Virus record (IMG/VR): IMGVR_UViG_3300047392_000215
Location: 1 to 53,890 of that record
DNA: 53,890 nucleotides
Direction: 5' to 3' (one strand)
Source: a virus
A program made the position numbers and the translations under genes. Positions within the stretch are counted from its first letter, which is position 1; the number at the start of each line of letters is the position of its first letter. Shown here in pieces: positions 25,451-34,602 of the stretch. A model generated the notes under the pieces. The model had not been told where the DNA came from, ran no database searches, and was given only the letters and a program-made list of their open reading frames with translations.

Positions 25451-26752
25451 TTACTTTTTATATACGTTTCCTATATTAATTAATGCGTCTCTATTTGCCT
25501 TATTTAAAACATCAACTAGAGGAGTTCCATCCAGAAAATGGACATTTTTACCAACAACACTTTCAATACCGCCTGCAATTCCTTTAACATCAGTCGCCGC
25601 ATCCAATGCTCTCATAGCTTTACCATAAACATTTTCTAAATTAGGTATTCTTCTATTTACATATCTTTTAGCTTCAATTTCCGCCTCTTCCATTTTGGAT
25701 TTTGACATTCTTTTTAAATCATCAGTCGCTCTCTTTCCATATCCATTAACCTGTTCAGACGCTTTAGTTTTAAGATTTTTAAATCCTTTAGTCAAATTTT
25801 GTTTAAATGACAATTTTCTTTCAGCAGCAGGATCAGTATGTTTTCCCATCTCTTCTATTTTAGCCTTGGTTTTTGCATCTATTCCAGCTTCTGGATCATC
25901 TATGTTACGGTCACCTTCATCTAACTTTGTTTCAAGTTCAGTAGTTGGAGCAATTATATTTTTATAAGCAGTTGGATTTCCTTTTTGAATATCTTTGCTC
26001 ATGAATACAGCGCCATTTAACGCTCTAGCATCAACGTCATATACTCTTTGATAATTAATTGTAATTTCATTTGCAGCAACTTCAGGCGCTGATGCAGATA
26101 AATCAGCAAATGATTTATGTCCACTTTCAGATAAATTAAATTCACAATATCTAAGTTCATACATGAAAAATGGACGATTGTTTTCTCCTGATACAACACC
26201 AGAAGCAGAATTATCATATATTCCTCTAATATCAGAAACATAAATATACATGTTGAATTTTCTTAAATTTGGAGGTAATACATAAGACCATCTATTTTCG
26301 TCCCATACTGCTTTACGATAAAGCTGCATTAAACCTGCAATATTTAAATTAATAGTTTCTAAACAACCAATTACTAACTTAGCATCATCTCCACCAAAAT
26401 AAGCATTTTCAGGAGTAAATTGTGTTAATCGATCTACGCCACCTAAAGATTGCCAATGCCATGGCATTTCGGTATTAATTTTAAATAAAGCTTCTTTAAA
26501 TGCAAGAAGAGAACTTAGTTTATGTTCATATTTAGTAGTATTTAGTCCTCCTCCAGAATTACCAGAAAGATGTTTTTTAATAAAACCTTCAGCTTCACCA
26601 TTAAATAAAGGCGAATTGTAGCTAGTGTCAAATAACAAAGTAAATGATAAATAGGTTGGATCCTGATATGATGACATATCAACTCCACCAGTTGCTCCTT
26701 TTGAAAGGAGACCTGATTTTCTAAATTTATCTAAATCTAAGAATGCTGACAT
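25451..26752 (-). CDS. Tail/baseplate protein, tail-tube-like (possible gp48/gp54 analogue, 433 aa)
   Basis: The N-terminal ~270 residues contain a tail-tube-like pattern: long strands and loops with YLSFTLLFDTSYNSPLFNGE, MQLYRKAVWDENRWSYVLPP and FNMYIYVSDIRGI. Residues about 275-433 are charged and helical with a basic stretch, possibly reaching into the tube or holding a tape-measure end. T4 tube initiators gp48 and gp54 have the gp19-like tube fold, so an initiator role is plausible but unproven. It is flanked by the hub and spike genes, supporting a place in the central baseplate. Confidence 0.65.
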   Translation of the reverse strand: MSAFLDLDKFRKSGLLSKGATGGVDMSSYQDPTYLSFTLLFDTSYNSPLFNGEAEGFIKKHLSGNSGGGLNTTKYEHKLSSLLAFKEALFKINTEMPWHWQSLGGVDRLTQFTPENAYFGGDDAKLVIGCLETINLNIAGLMQLYRKAVWDENRWSYVLPPNLRKFNMYIYVSDIRGIYDNSASGVVSGENNRPFFMYELRYCEFNLSESGHKSFADLSASAPEVAANEITINYQRVYDVDARALNGAVFMSKDIQKGNPTAYKNIIAPTTELETKLDEGDRNIDDPEAGIDAKTKAKIEEMGKHTDPAAERKLSFKQNLTKGFKNLKTKASEQVNGYGKRATDDLKRMSKSKMEEAEIEAKRYVNRRIPNLENVYGKAMRALDAATDVKGIAGGIESVVGKNVHFLDGTPLVDVLNKANRDALINIGNVYKK

Positions 26753-26768
26753 GAATTATATATTGTTT

Positions 26769-28298
26769 TTAAATTGTATTAAGCTTAGATGGCCATTCTC
26801 TTCTTAAAAGAGTTAATTTTTGTCGGATTCCTAAACCATCTTCGGAATCATAAAGGTATTGAATGTTTTCAATAATATAATAACCAGTATGGAATTCATC
26901 CATAACTATTTTATCTCCACCTGGAGATGCAGGATCTTCTCCATACTCCTCTCCAACAGTGTTAAATCCTTTTTCTTTTTTCTTTTCTTTAAGAGAATTT
27001 AATCTAGCAACTTCAGTGTCGTTGTATGCTGTTACAAAAACTGGAATCTTTTGAAACATATAAAGACCAGGATTAATTTGGTCTAATGTTATTTCTAATT
27101 TCATTTTTGTACTTTGAGCATAATTCATTTTGTTCTGAATTGCAGCAAAATAATGGTTAATGTTCATATTTCCATGCTCTTTATCAGCATCAATACGTCC
27201 AACATATTTTTGTTTAACTTCATCTTTGAATCTAGTTTCCTCTTCTTTTCCAGTACCTTCTTTTCTACGACCTCTTAAAGGCTCTTCAATATCTGACATT
27301 GTTTTACTAGCTCGTGGTTCAATATCAAATGAAACTAATCCTTCATCGCTGTCATTTTCAAAATACTGAAGTTTCATAGTATATCCAAACTTGGCAGTTT
27401 TTGCACCGGCCTCATTAATAACTTTAAAGTTCTCAAAAAATTGAGAACTTGAATTATATGTTGGGTGATTTGTTAAAAGCATTGCTGCTTTAATTTTATT
27501 TGTATCGTCAGTATCTTCAGGATTTTTATTCATGTCTTCCTGCATCTTATTAAAATAAGTCAGTTCCAAATCATTTTTAGAATTGAATACTTTGTTAAGA
27601 TCGACGTAATTTAAATTGTAATATGGATCTATTTTACCAACAACAAAACTTTCATCATCAATATATCCGTGTTTTATAATATCTGTGATAAACTGTGCTT
27701 TGGAAATAAATGGACAGAATCTAGACATTTCATCATCAGTTTTATCAATATTAGTTGCAAAACCTAATTGAAGTTCGGTTGCAATTTGTTCTAAATGATC
27801 TAGTGATGTTTTCTTTCCATATCCTTTAGACTCTTCAGCTAATATTTTAGGAACTTTAAGTCTTCCACGTATTGAATATTGTCCACCTGCTAAAGATTGT
27901 GGATTTGCTCCTCCTTCATCAGAAGAACTTGCGTTACAATTAATAATATCAAAATCCATTCTAATATCTTTATAAGTATCAGATTGTCTAGAAGCCAGTC
28001 GAATACTAACAATATCTCCGTCTCTTGGAATAGAATCACCTTTAAATTGGTTATCACTATCCATAAAGGCAATATTTAATGTTGGTAAAAAACTAGAAGT
28101 ATCAATTGTCATTGAATTCAAATCGTATTCTTGAATATCAATATTGTTAATTCTTACTGCTGGAGTAATATTACCATTTGATTTTGAAATCTTTTTACCA
28201 CCTTCTTTTTCCTCAGATCCTGAATCATAATTCATTGGATCCAACTTAATAGTCGGTTCGGTAATTACAAGTATATGTCTATCTAAATCGCTAGCCAT
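26769..28298 (-). CDS. Baseplate hub protein, gp27/gpD-like (509 aa)
   Basis: This 509-aa protein has an N-terminal beta-rich domain (ITPAVRINNIDIQEYDLNSM, then IPRDGDIVSIRLAS), a helical insert around residues 160-200 (LDHLEQIATELQLGFATNID), and a C-terminal domain ending FHTGYYIIENIQYLYD then GLGIRQKLTLLRREWP, the arrangement of gpD/gp27 hub proteins (late-control protein D family). Hub trimers join tube and spike. It overlaps the gp53-like stop by one base and precedes tube-like and spike genes, matching a central hub operon. The hub assignment is moderately strong; the exact T4 equivalent is not. Confidence 0.75.
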   Translation of the reverse strand: MASDLDRHILVITEPTIKLDPMNYDSGSEEKEGGKKISKSNGNITPAVRINNIDIQEYDLNSMTIDTSSFLPTLNIAFMDSDNQFKGDSIPRDGDIVSIRLASRQSDTYKDIRMDFDIINCNASSSDEGGANPQSLAGGQYSIRGRLKVPKILAEESKGYGKKTSLDHLEQIATELQLGFATNIDKTDDEMSRFCPFISKAQFITDIIKHGYIDDESFVVGKIDPYYNLNYVDLNKVFNSKNDLELTYFNKMQEDMNKNPEDTDDTNKIKAAMLLTNHPTYNSSSQFFENFKVINEAGAKTAKFGYTMKLQYFENDSDEGLVSFDIEPRASKTMSDIEEPLRGRRKEGTGKEEETRFKDEVKQKYVGRIDADKEHGNMNINHYFAAIQNKMNYAQSTKMKLEITLDQINPGLYMFQKIPVFVTAYNDTEVARLNSLKEKKKEKGFNTVGEEYGEDPASPGGDKIVMDEFHTGYYIIENIQYLYDSEDGLGIRQKLTLLRREWPSKLNTI

Positions 28299-28918
28299 TA
28301 AAGTTTATTATTAGTATTGTTATTGATTTTGTTAAGCCTTTGAATCTCTCCTTCAAACGCTTTATTTGACGTTAAAAGAGCAGATGTTCTATCTTTAGTT
28401 GTAGGCATTGCATTACCTACAATAGTTTCTCCATTTTGAATAACAACATTAGTTTGATCAGATTTTAAAACGTTTGGTGGTAGAATTTCTTTTGCACCGT
28501 TTGGCTTTTCAGCAGCTTTTCTTTTAAGATAATCAAGTCGATTTTGATCTTTAACTGGAAGTCTTTTAGTGTCAATGAATTTATCTCTAACAACATTAGC
28601 TTCTTTTACTCCAATTCCTGGTTTCTTCCATTGTTTTAGTAAAACATCTAATGGCGGTACATCTAAGACATCACCAACTCCTATTGAAAATGGATTTGAA
28701 ATTCCATTAAATTTTAAAATTTGATCTCCATAATTAGCATTGTTATACAAATTAAGAGAAATCAAATCAATCCTGCCTGCATAATATTCATCAACCACAA
28801 ATGTTTTATCTACCCTAACAAAATCAGGAAATAGCATTGTAGGTTCGGTCATAATAACCTTGTTTTCCGATTCATAATCGGAAGTTGTCATTTTCTTTTT
28901 GTCTAAACTGTTTAACAT
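28298..28918 (-). CDS. gp53: Baseplate wedge/tail protein with LysM-like domain, gp53-like (206 aa)
   Basis: Residues about 43-92 carry the gp53/LysM-like pattern (VVDEYYAGRIDLISLNLYNN, then YGDQILKFNGISNP and IGVGDVLDVPP). In T4 gp53 a LysM-like region completes the wedge and lets wedges join around the hub. The rest is basic and helical, with a disordered Asn/Lys-rich end. T4 gp53 is 196 aa, so the size agrees. The ATG overlaps the previous stop as TAATG; a second in-frame ATG nine codons later is an alternative start. Confidence 0.75.
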   Translation of the reverse strand: MLNSLDKKKMTTSDYESENKVIMTEPTMLFPDFVRVDKTFVVDEYYAGRIDLISLNLYNNANYGDQILKFNGISNPFSIGVGDVLDVPPLDVLLKQWKKPGIGVKEANVVRDKFIDTKRLPVKDQNRLDYLKRKAAEKPNGAKEILPPNVLKSDQTNVVIQNGETIVGNAMPTTKDRTSALLTSNKAFEGEIQRLNKINNNTNNKL

Positions 28919-30810
28919 TAGTCTGCTGCAAATTTTCTAAATGAATCATCTATATGAGAACCACTTTTAGCACTAGTACCAGATAAATTGGCTGCTGGGC
29001 TTCCTTTTTCTCCATATTCAGAAACATCTCTTGTTTTATTAATATCAACGCCATCATTTGGTTTAAGATAGAATCTACCTCTTCCCGCATTGAACATGCT
29101 TTCAATATCTGTTTTATCTCTTGGTCTTCCTGGTTTTAATGTGATTTCAACTTCCATTTCTTCTGGAAAATCTTGTACACCATTACCACCTTTAAAATTA
29201 ATCTTGGTTCCAGTAATAATTAAGTTACCCATAACCATCATTGGATTTAATGGATTTCCAACCGTAATATGCCATTGTCCAGTTGCATCACCGGTTAATA
29301 ACGCATTTGCAATAGCAGGTGCTTGAGGTGAATTAAATAAATCCATTAATGCACCACCTAGTAAGTTACTAACAACCTTAGAACCACCAAGTCCATTCTT
29401 TTTAATATCATCAACTATATTAGTTGCCATTCCTTGTAAATCACTCATTACAGATCCTAAGAATTCTTTGTATTGTCCACCTCTTAATAAGTCAATATTT
29501 CCAAATGGTTTACCAATAGATCCACTACCTAAATATCTAACTTCTCCTCCCCAAAACGGTGCAGTAGAATATGTTAGAGCAAGAATATTTGCAAATTGAT
29601 CCATGAAAAGAACTTTTGGATTTGCACCATAAATACCTTTCATCTCATACTGAAATTTAACAGTAAATTCTTTTTCAAATAATAAACCATTTTGACCACG
29701 GGTCATCATTGATGTAATTTTATTATAAGGACCAAATACGTGGTTTGGATATGTTGCTGTTAATGGATCAAATCCAGCTCCAGCCGCTTCAGTTTGTTTA
29801 ACTTGTACGCCATTCATTCCTTGACCAGCTCCCATAAATGCTTTACCAACACGAGAACTCATTAATCCAGAACCTAACTTACCACCAGAAGAATCGCTAT
29901 TCGTAGCAGTAACAGTTTGAACGTCAGCTTTCTTTTCTTCCCAATCGTACTTGTAATCTAGTGCAAGCATATCTGATAAATTATTACCAGTAGCCTCAGA
30001 CATCCATGTTATTGCGCGAGCAATATCAGGACTTTTTGCATTTTCTTTTTTGCCATCAGCACCAATTACCATTGGCGTAATAATATCGTCTTCAACTGGA
30101 AATGGAAATCTTCTAAGAGTAATCATATAATTGTTAGGGATTTTACCAATGTATTTACACATTGCAAAATCAGAATAATTATATCGATATCCTAAAGAAC
30201 CATGTTCATTAGTCATTTGTATAATATTAGTAATTGTTGGCTCTACTAAAGTCTCAGCATTAATTAAATTATAATCTTTCTTTAAATCCGCATTTGCACC
30301 AGCAACTAGACCAGTGAGAGGAGTTCCTCTGTACTTCATTAATGTATACCTGTTAAATGCAGAATATGGAAGAGGACCTTCATTGTATGCTGTTTCTCCT
30401 TTAGGTCCTTTTTTACGACCTTGTCCTTTAGCGCCTGCTTCTCCTTGTTTGTCCGGTGGATAAAATTTATATGAATCAACAGGTTGATCGTATAGAGTAT
30501 TGTTTCCTTTAATAAGTTTATCAATATCTCTATTATCTGCTGCTTCTATTCCAGCAGCATATGCACTACTTCTACCAAAATTAGTTTGACCTTCTAAAGG
30601 ACTAATTTTATTTTCAGAATTTAAAATTAAATCAGGGAGTTCGTTAGACTCTGTAATTGTTTTAGTCGCATCCTTCGCGTTAATAGTTTTGTACCTCTTT
30701 GGAGCAGACCCAGACGGTTTAGAAGCGCCTTTAGGCTCTTTACCAGCATTCCAAACTTTATTATAAGCATCATCTGCTTTTTTAATATAACCATCAATAA
30801 AACTAGGCAT
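28918..30810 (-). CDS. Large tail/baseplate structural protein (630 aa)
   Basis: This 630-aa protein has a Gly/Ala/Lys/Ser-rich, probably flexible N-terminal ~170 residues, a central region (YRYNYSDFAMCKYIG, then MITLRRFPFPVEDD) and a C-terminal beta domain at about 507-583 (WHITVGNPLNPMMVMGNLII, ITLKPGRPRDKTDIESMFN, GRGRFYLKP). The order of features suggests a tail-tube-like or LysM-associated baseplate component. It starts the baseplate series, with a late-like promoter 37 nt upstream, and is followed at once by the gp53-like gene. Confidence 0.65.
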   Translation of the reverse strand: MPSFIDGYIKKADDAYNKVWNAGKEPKGASKPSGSAPKRYKTINAKDATKTITESNELPDLILNSENKISPLEGQTNFGRSSAYAAGIEAADNRDIDKLIKGNNTLYDQPVDSYKFYPPDKQGEAGAKGQGRKKGPKGETAYNEGPLPYSAFNRYTLMKYRGTPLTGLVAGANADLKKDYNLINAETLVEPTITNIIQMTNEHGSLGYRYNYSDFAMCKYIGKIPNNYMITLRRFPFPVEDDIITPMVIGADGKKENAKSPDIARAITWMSEATGNNLSDMLALDYKYDWEEKKADVQTVTATNSDSSGGKLGSGLMSSRVGKAFMGAGQGMNGVQVKQTEAAGAGFDPLTATYPNHVFGPYNKITSMMTRGQNGLLFEKEFTVKFQYEMKGIYGANPKVLFMDQFANILALTYSTAPFWGGEVRYLGSGSIGKPFGNIDLLRGGQYKEFLGSVMSDLQGMATNIVDDIKKNGLGGSKVVSNLLGGALMDLFNSPQAPAIANALLTGDATGQWHITVGNPLNPMMVMGNLIITGTKINFKGGNGVQDFPEEMEVEITLKPGRPRDKTDIESMFNAGRGRFYLKPNDGVDINKTRDVSEYGEKGSPAANLSGTSAKSGSHIDDSFRKFAAD

Positions 30811-30845
30811 TTATCTCATCATTTTTTTTAAGGCACATTGACCTT

Positions 30846-30859
30846 ATCTTATATATTCG
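30846..30859 (-). promoter_or_regulatory. Late-promoter-like element (GAATATATAAGAT)
   Basis: AATATATAAGAT, 37 nt before the ATG at 30810, in the 72-nt gap after the glycosyltransferase gene. It would start the hub/baseplate transcript. Confidence 0.5.
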
Positions 30860-30883
30860 TATATTAGAAATATTGCCTGAAAA

Positions 30884-31621
30884 TTAATAGTCCCAAAGCT
30901 GGGAATAATGGCATCTAACGTATGATGGAGTATTTATCTGAATGCCTACTTTATACTTCTTACGGAATCTAGTATTAAAATCAACATCTTCACTTGTTTC
31001 AGTCGTATCTCGCCACTGGATGTCATCAACTTTTTTATGTATGAATAACCATGGCGCCATAGTTAACATTCCAGGTTTCATGCGAGTAATAATCCATTCA
31101 CTATCTAAGCCAGGTACTTGATATTTTACAGACTGATCTGATGGAAACATGCCATTAGTTTCGGGCCAGGTTGCAATATGATTATCAAACCAAGATCCAT
31201 TTGAATAAAAATCTAAATTAGGATTGTTATTAAATTCAGTTACAATAGATTGTAAAAAATTTGGAAGTAAGAAATCATCAGAATCCATGTATGTTATCAA
31301 ATCACCAGTTGATAAAGTGACTCCAACTTGTCTAGGAACACCACGATAGTACTTTTGTCCATCAACAAGTTCATACATATTTGGAACACCTTTTTTATCT
31401 ACAAAGGCATATTTAATCAGAGGATCTGTTTTAAAAAGAGTATTGTATGTGTTATGTACTATTTCACAGCCATCGCTAATAATGATTAACTCAGCATTCA
31501 AATAGGTTTGAGCCTTGAACGTGTTTATAGCTCTTATAAATTTATTAATTGAATTATTTCGTGATCCAGGATAGTCTCCTAGATATGCCTGCATAATTAC
31601 TGAAATCTTAGGTTGTAACAT
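30884..31621 (-). CDS. Glycosyltransferase family 2-like protein (245 aa)
   Basis: This 245-aa protein has a GT-A fold: an N-terminal strand (ISVIMQAYLGDYPGS), a long acceptor helix, ELIIISDGCEI around residues 64-74, and YMDSDDFLLPNF around 111-122, where DSDD is the metal and nucleotide-sugar binding site. A C-terminal Trp/His-rich segment with TSEDVDFNTRFRKKY looks like the acceptor side, including the ED motif of the family. Unlike the other transferases it sits at the head of the baseplate genes. The overlap with the preceding stop suggests co-translation. It may glycosylate virion proteins; the acceptor is not visible. Confidence 0.82.
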   Translation of the reverse strand: MLQPKISVIMQAYLGDYPGSRNNSINKFIRAINTFKAQTYLNAELIIISDGCEIVHNTYNTLFKTDPLIKYAFVDKKGVPNMYELVDGQKYYRGVPRQVGVTLSTGDLITYMDSDDFLLPNFLQSIVTEFNNNPNLDFYSNGSWFDNHIATWPETNGMFPSDQSVKYQVPGLDSEWIITRMKPGMLTMAPWLFIHKKVDDIQWRDTTETSEDVDFNTRFRKKYKVGIQINTPSYVRCHYSQLWDY

Positions 31622-32214
31622 TATCCTTTGTCTATTTTATCTAGTTCAGCAGAGTCTGATCTATATAGTAATTTATCAAAATAATCTTTTTGATCAGGTG
31701 TCCGATCTCCTAAGAACTTTTTAAGAGCAATTACGAATTCGTCTTTAACGTGATAGTAATATTTGCCTTTAGAATAGGCTGAACGGTTTGAAAGCTCATA
31801 AAGCTCTTTTAAATGCTTCTCAATAAAGAAGTCATGTAAGTTATTAAATAGTTCTAATTGTTCAACTCGAGTTTTAACACAGAAGATAGAATCAACTACA
31901 AATAGGTAACTTTCCCATTTTTCAGAGAATAGTCTTTCAAGGTCTTCGATCTTAGAATATTCTCGACGACTTAAATTAATTTTAGTTTGTTTTCCTTCAA
32001 AACTGCCGTCAAAAGTTAACCCAAAAAAGTATCTTTTTAGGAAATCAATATCATCATACAATTTATCGATTTTAAGCATATATCTAGGCATGTTCTCATC
32101 AAACTTGACATCATAGATAATTGCTCTTACCGGGAATAGAATGTTTGGAAAACGTTTATTGGATAGGAGTGCATGGATTTTATCACCTTTGGTAAATATC
32201 TTATGCTTTATCAT
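31621..32214 (-). CDS. Unknown protein (197 aa)
   Basis: Not recognised. This 197-aa protein begins MIKHKIFTKGDKIHALLSN and is rich in Lys, Phe, Tyr and Leu, with a beta-strand-like N-terminal half (VRAIIYDVKFDE) and a helical C-terminal half (LHDFFIEKHLKELYELSN). No signal peptide or membrane helix. The start overlaps the previous gene by 14 nt and follows a 9-bp hairpin located in that gene's 3' end. It is co-transcribed with baseplate genes, so an assembly function is possible. Confidence 0.65.
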   Translation of the reverse strand: MIKHKIFTKGDKIHALLSNKRFPNILFPVRAIIYDVKFDENMPRYMLKIDKLYDDIDFLKRYFFGLTFDGSFEGKQTKINLSRREYSKIEDLERLFSEKWESYLFVVDSIFCVKTRVEQLELFNNLHDFFIEKHLKELYELSNRSAYSKGKYYYHVKDEFVIALKKFLGDRTPDQKDYFDKLLYRSDSAELDKIDKG

Positions 32215-32605
32215 TTGTTAAATGACTGACATTGTCAAACAATGTCAATATATTTTCATTCGTCGAAGGAGCTTCACTAATCATAGTTAGATTAAATGTA
32301 AACTCTCGATAGTAGAAATCAGTAACAATCTCCTTAAGATTGGCGATTGTTACTGGTTCTAAGTTTTTCAATAGGTACAGGATTCTATGGTCCTGATGAA
32401 ATAACAATGTAGCTTCTAGTGTCTTAAAAATATGAAGCCCAACAACAGACTGATTTGGTTCCTCTCCATAAGGACAGGATTTAGCCAGCTTATTTGAAAT
32501 AGCCTGGTAATCTATAATTGTGTCATAATTAGATTCTAGTCCCTTTACAAAGCGGACATAGTCTCTTCTATGTTCTGACCAAACACAGTCGATTATTAAA
32601 CTCAT
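32201..32605 (-). CDS. Unknown protein (134 aa)
   Basis: Not recognised. The 134-aa protein has no membrane segment. Its middle is helical (SVVGLHIFKTLEATLLFHQD) and it has one CPYG motif. It overlaps its upstream neighbour by 4 nt and its downstream neighbour by 14 nt, typical of translational coupling. The last codons form part of a 9-bp inverted repeat (32227-32247). Confidence 0.62.
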   Translation of the reverse strand: MSLIIDCVWSEHRRDYVRFVKGLESNYDTIIDYQAISNKLAKSCPYGEEPNQSVVGLHIFKTLEATLLFHQDHRILYLLKNLEPVTIANLKEIVTDFYYREFTFNLTMISEAPSTNENILTLFDNVSHLTNDKA

Positions 32606-32928
32606 GATTTGTTAAGTAGGGATTCGAGCATAGTAATTCTCTTTTTAAGAGAATTGATCCTATCTTCAATCTCAGCTTTAGTTGGCTGATAATGGTCTCC
32701 CCAATCCGTAGTTATTTTTATTTGATCTGAATCTTTAGTGCTACCAAATTCAAGTCCGCAATCTTCAGAAACTTCTAAAAGAAATTTGACTTTATTTTCA
32801 TTAGCATTTTCAGATTCAAAATCGTAAACAATAACAGAACTATAGCTCTCGCCAGCTGCATTTGCATTGTCTTCTAAAACGTATTTGATTACGCCATTAT
32901 CGGCAAGTTCTATTGTTATAGTTTGCAT
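32602..32928 (-). CDS. Unknown acidic protein with C-terminal coiled coil (108 aa)
   Basis: The first ~80 residues alternate like a small beta sheet (TITIELADNGVIKYVLED, then SSVIVYDFESE), and the last 25 form a charged helix (AEIEDRINSLKKRITMLESL) likely to be a coiled coil. Not matched to a known family. It overlaps the next gene by 4 nt (ATGA). Confidence 0.6.
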   Translation of the reverse strand: MQTITIELADNGVIKYVLEDNANAAGESYSSVIVYDFESENANENKVKFLLEVSEDCGLEFGSTKDSDQIKITTDWGDHYQPTKAEIEDRINSLKKRITMLESLLNKS

Positions 32929-32932
32929 ACTC

Positions 32933-33313
32933 TTATTGTTCTTTTCTAGCTAAACGTAATTGATTAGCTTGTTTACTAAGTTCTCTTGATTTTTTCTTGT
33001 CTTCTCTGTAAGTTTCTTTATCCTTTACAGCCATTAAAGTCCAAGACTCTTCTAATAGAGCAATTTCAGCTTCATTATATCCTAGTTCGGTCCAAGTTTC
33101 TTTTTGACGATCTAAGATAATTTGTAATTGATTTTCGATTTGGTCTTGAGCATTACGAGTATTCATCTCATGGATTTTCTCGCCCTCCTCTCTCATCTTA
33201 TCATACCACTCTTTTTTTGCTGGTGAGAAGTGACCAATTTGTTCTTTAGCTTTTAACATGCCAGCTTGTTTGTACATGTTTCTACGAGCTCTTCTGTTTG
33301 GGGTGTTATTCAT
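32933..33313 (-). CDS. Unknown highly charged helical protein (126 aa)
   Basis: This 126-aa protein is almost entirely helical and rich in Lys, Arg, Glu and Gln, with a basic start (NNTPNRRARRNMYKQ) and end (KKSRELSKQANQLRLARKEQ). The charge pattern fits a nucleic-acid-binding or scaffold-like protein; nothing more specific is visible. It overlaps the preceding gene by 8 nt. Confidence 0.6.
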   Translation of the reverse strand: MNNTPNRRARRNMYKQAGMLKAKEQIGHFSPAKKEWYDKMREEGEKIHEMNTRNAQDQIENQLQIILDRQKETWTELGYNEAEIALLEESWTLMAVKDKETYREDKKKSRELSKQANQLRLARKEQ

Positions 33314-33887
33314 AATAATTGTTTAAATAGTTAACGACTTCTTGATTAATATAATTCTGTAGTTTATCTATCTGAATTTGAGATGTCACAACCTGAGAGA
33401 TTGTAGCAATCATTTCTTCACGAGTTTCATCACTATTATCTAATAGCATTGAAAATACTTCTTTCTTTGGTAAATTAATACCAATATTTAAATCTATTGT
33501 TTCTATATTTTTAGAAGATAACTTAATTATAAGTTTTTCTAATGGTGAAACTTCGGTCAGTGTTGCAATTATAGGTTGAGCAATAGGTTGAGCTTTAGGT
33601 AATTCAACCTGATTATTTGCAAAAACATGTTCATTTGCCGGAGGAAATGGAATATTGCCATCTATAATTTGTTCCAAAAATTCATTTTGGATCGATTTAA
33701 AAATTCTAGTACCATCCGTGAAATAATACATCTCGGTATCTTCACGTTCAACTTCAACAATATTGCCAAAGTTTTCACCTTTTTTCCATTGAAACTTTTT
33801 AACTTCTTTTTCTTCAATGACAGTTTCAGTATTGCTCATAGTTTTATCTTTTTTCATTCCTAAAAAATTACTAATTTTCGAGAACAT
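33306..33887 (-). CDS. Unknown protein (about 193 aa)
   Basis: Not recognised. The N-terminal part is basic and possibly amphipathic (MFSKISNFLGMKKDK), followed by a segment with FYFTDGT-like strands (MYYFTDGTRIFKSI), a Pro/Gln/Ala linker and a C-terminal helical region (EEMIATISQVVTSQIQIDKL). The start at 33887 overlaps the previous stop by 17 nt; an upstream ATG at 33908 (overlap 38 nt) and internal ones at 33857 and 33839 are alternatives. A baseplate-assembly role is possible from location only. Confidence 0.6.
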   Translation of the reverse strand: MFSKISNFLGMKKDKTMSNTETVIEEKEVKKFQWKKGENFGNIVEVEREDTEMYYFTDGTRIFKSIQNEFLEQIIDGNIPFPPANEHVFANNQVELPKAQPIAQPIIATLTEVSPLEKLIIKLSSKNIETIDLNIGINLPKKEVFSMLLDNSDETREEMIATISQVVTSQIQIDKLQNYINQEVVNYLNNYYE

Positions 33888-34083
33888 TGAATTCTTCGTC
33901 GGATTCATTATATTTTTTCATGAATTTTTCTATAAATCTTTCAGATTCTTTTCCTTTTTCAGATCCCATCCAACATTCTACTCTCTTAATATACATGTTG
34001 TAAAAATAATGAGAACCTTCATTCTTTAATTTATCCTCTAAAATCTTCACATCCTCTGGATAGTGCCTTACGTTAAATCCCAT
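33871..34083 (-). CDS. Unknown small protein (70 aa)
   Basis: This 70-aa charged, helical protein begins MGFNVRHYPEDVKILEDKL and contains one Cys-Trp pair (VECWMGSEKGKES). No known family was recognised. The upstream sequence is AT-rich (AATATATTATAATATT), possibly a late-like promoter, directly after the dCMP deaminase gene. Confidence 0.55.
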   Translation of the reverse strand: MGFNVRHYPEDVKILEDKLKNEGSHYFYNMYIKRVECWMGSEKGKESERFIEKFMKKYNESDEEFNVLEN

Positions 34084-34098
34084 AATATTATAATATAT

Positions 34099-34536
34099 TT
34101 ATTCGTTATTCCAGACTATGTCTTGGTAGACCGGAATCCCAGCCTTTTCTAATAAATCAACTCCACTAGTATCTCTATACTCTTCGCAATATCGAACTTC
34201 GGATATTCCAGCTTGAATAATCAATTTAGAACATTCGAAACAAGGCATTGTTGTAGTATAGAGAGTAGTTCCAACCGAACTAATAGTGGATTTTGCTAGT
34301 TTTGTAATTGCATTTGATTCTGCATGGAGAACTTCTCGTTTAGTAACATGAGATCCAGTAGAATCTATGTGTTCACATTCATTCTCAAATCCGTGTGGAG
34401 TTCCATTATAGCCAACACTGATGATTTGACCATCTTTTACAATGATACAACCTACCTTACGGCGCTCAGCATAACTTAGTTTTGCAATTTGATATGCAAT
34501 CTGCATGTGTATTTTGTCTATCGGAATTCTCGGCAT
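34099..34536 (-). CDS. dCMP deaminase (145 aa)
   Basis: This cytidine/deoxycytidylate deaminase-family enzyme converts dCMP to dUMP for thymidylate synthesis. The zinc site is complete: HAE at residues 71-73 (the Glu is the proton shuttle) and PCFEC at 98-102 (two Cys ligands). The N-terminal KVGCIIVKDGQIISVGYNGT is the family's usual substrate-side segment, as in T4 Cd and cellular ComEB-like enzymes. The start at 34536 is preferred: an upstream in-frame ATG at 34581 would place codons inside a terminator hairpin (34549-34578) and add a non-homologous N-terminus. Confidence 0.92.
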   Translation of the reverse strand: MPRIPIDKIHMQIAYQIAKLSYAERRKVGCIIVKDGQIISVGYNGTPHGFENECEHIDSTGSHVTKREVLHAESNAITKLAKSTISSVGTTLYTTTMPCFECSKLIIQAGISEVRYCEEYRDTSGVDLLEKAGIPVYQDIVWNNE

Positions 34537-34540
34537 ATTA

Positions 34541-34578
34541 AAATAAAAATGGATCTGAATAATTATATTCAGATCCAT
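34541..34578 (-). terminator. Rho-independent terminator
   Basis: On the minus strand GATGGATCTGAAT and ATTCAGATCCAT form a 12-bp stem with a 6-nt loop, followed by TTTTTATTTTAA. It ends the acidic-protein transcript just before the dCMP deaminase gene. Confidence 0.85.
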
Positions 34579-34602
34579 CAAATAGTTTATTTTAAATAAG
34601 GG

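Noticed and set aside
34537-34581. Upstream start for dCMP deaminase at 34581
   Set aside because: The extension would be encoded by the terminator hairpin and U-tract and has no similarity to the family.
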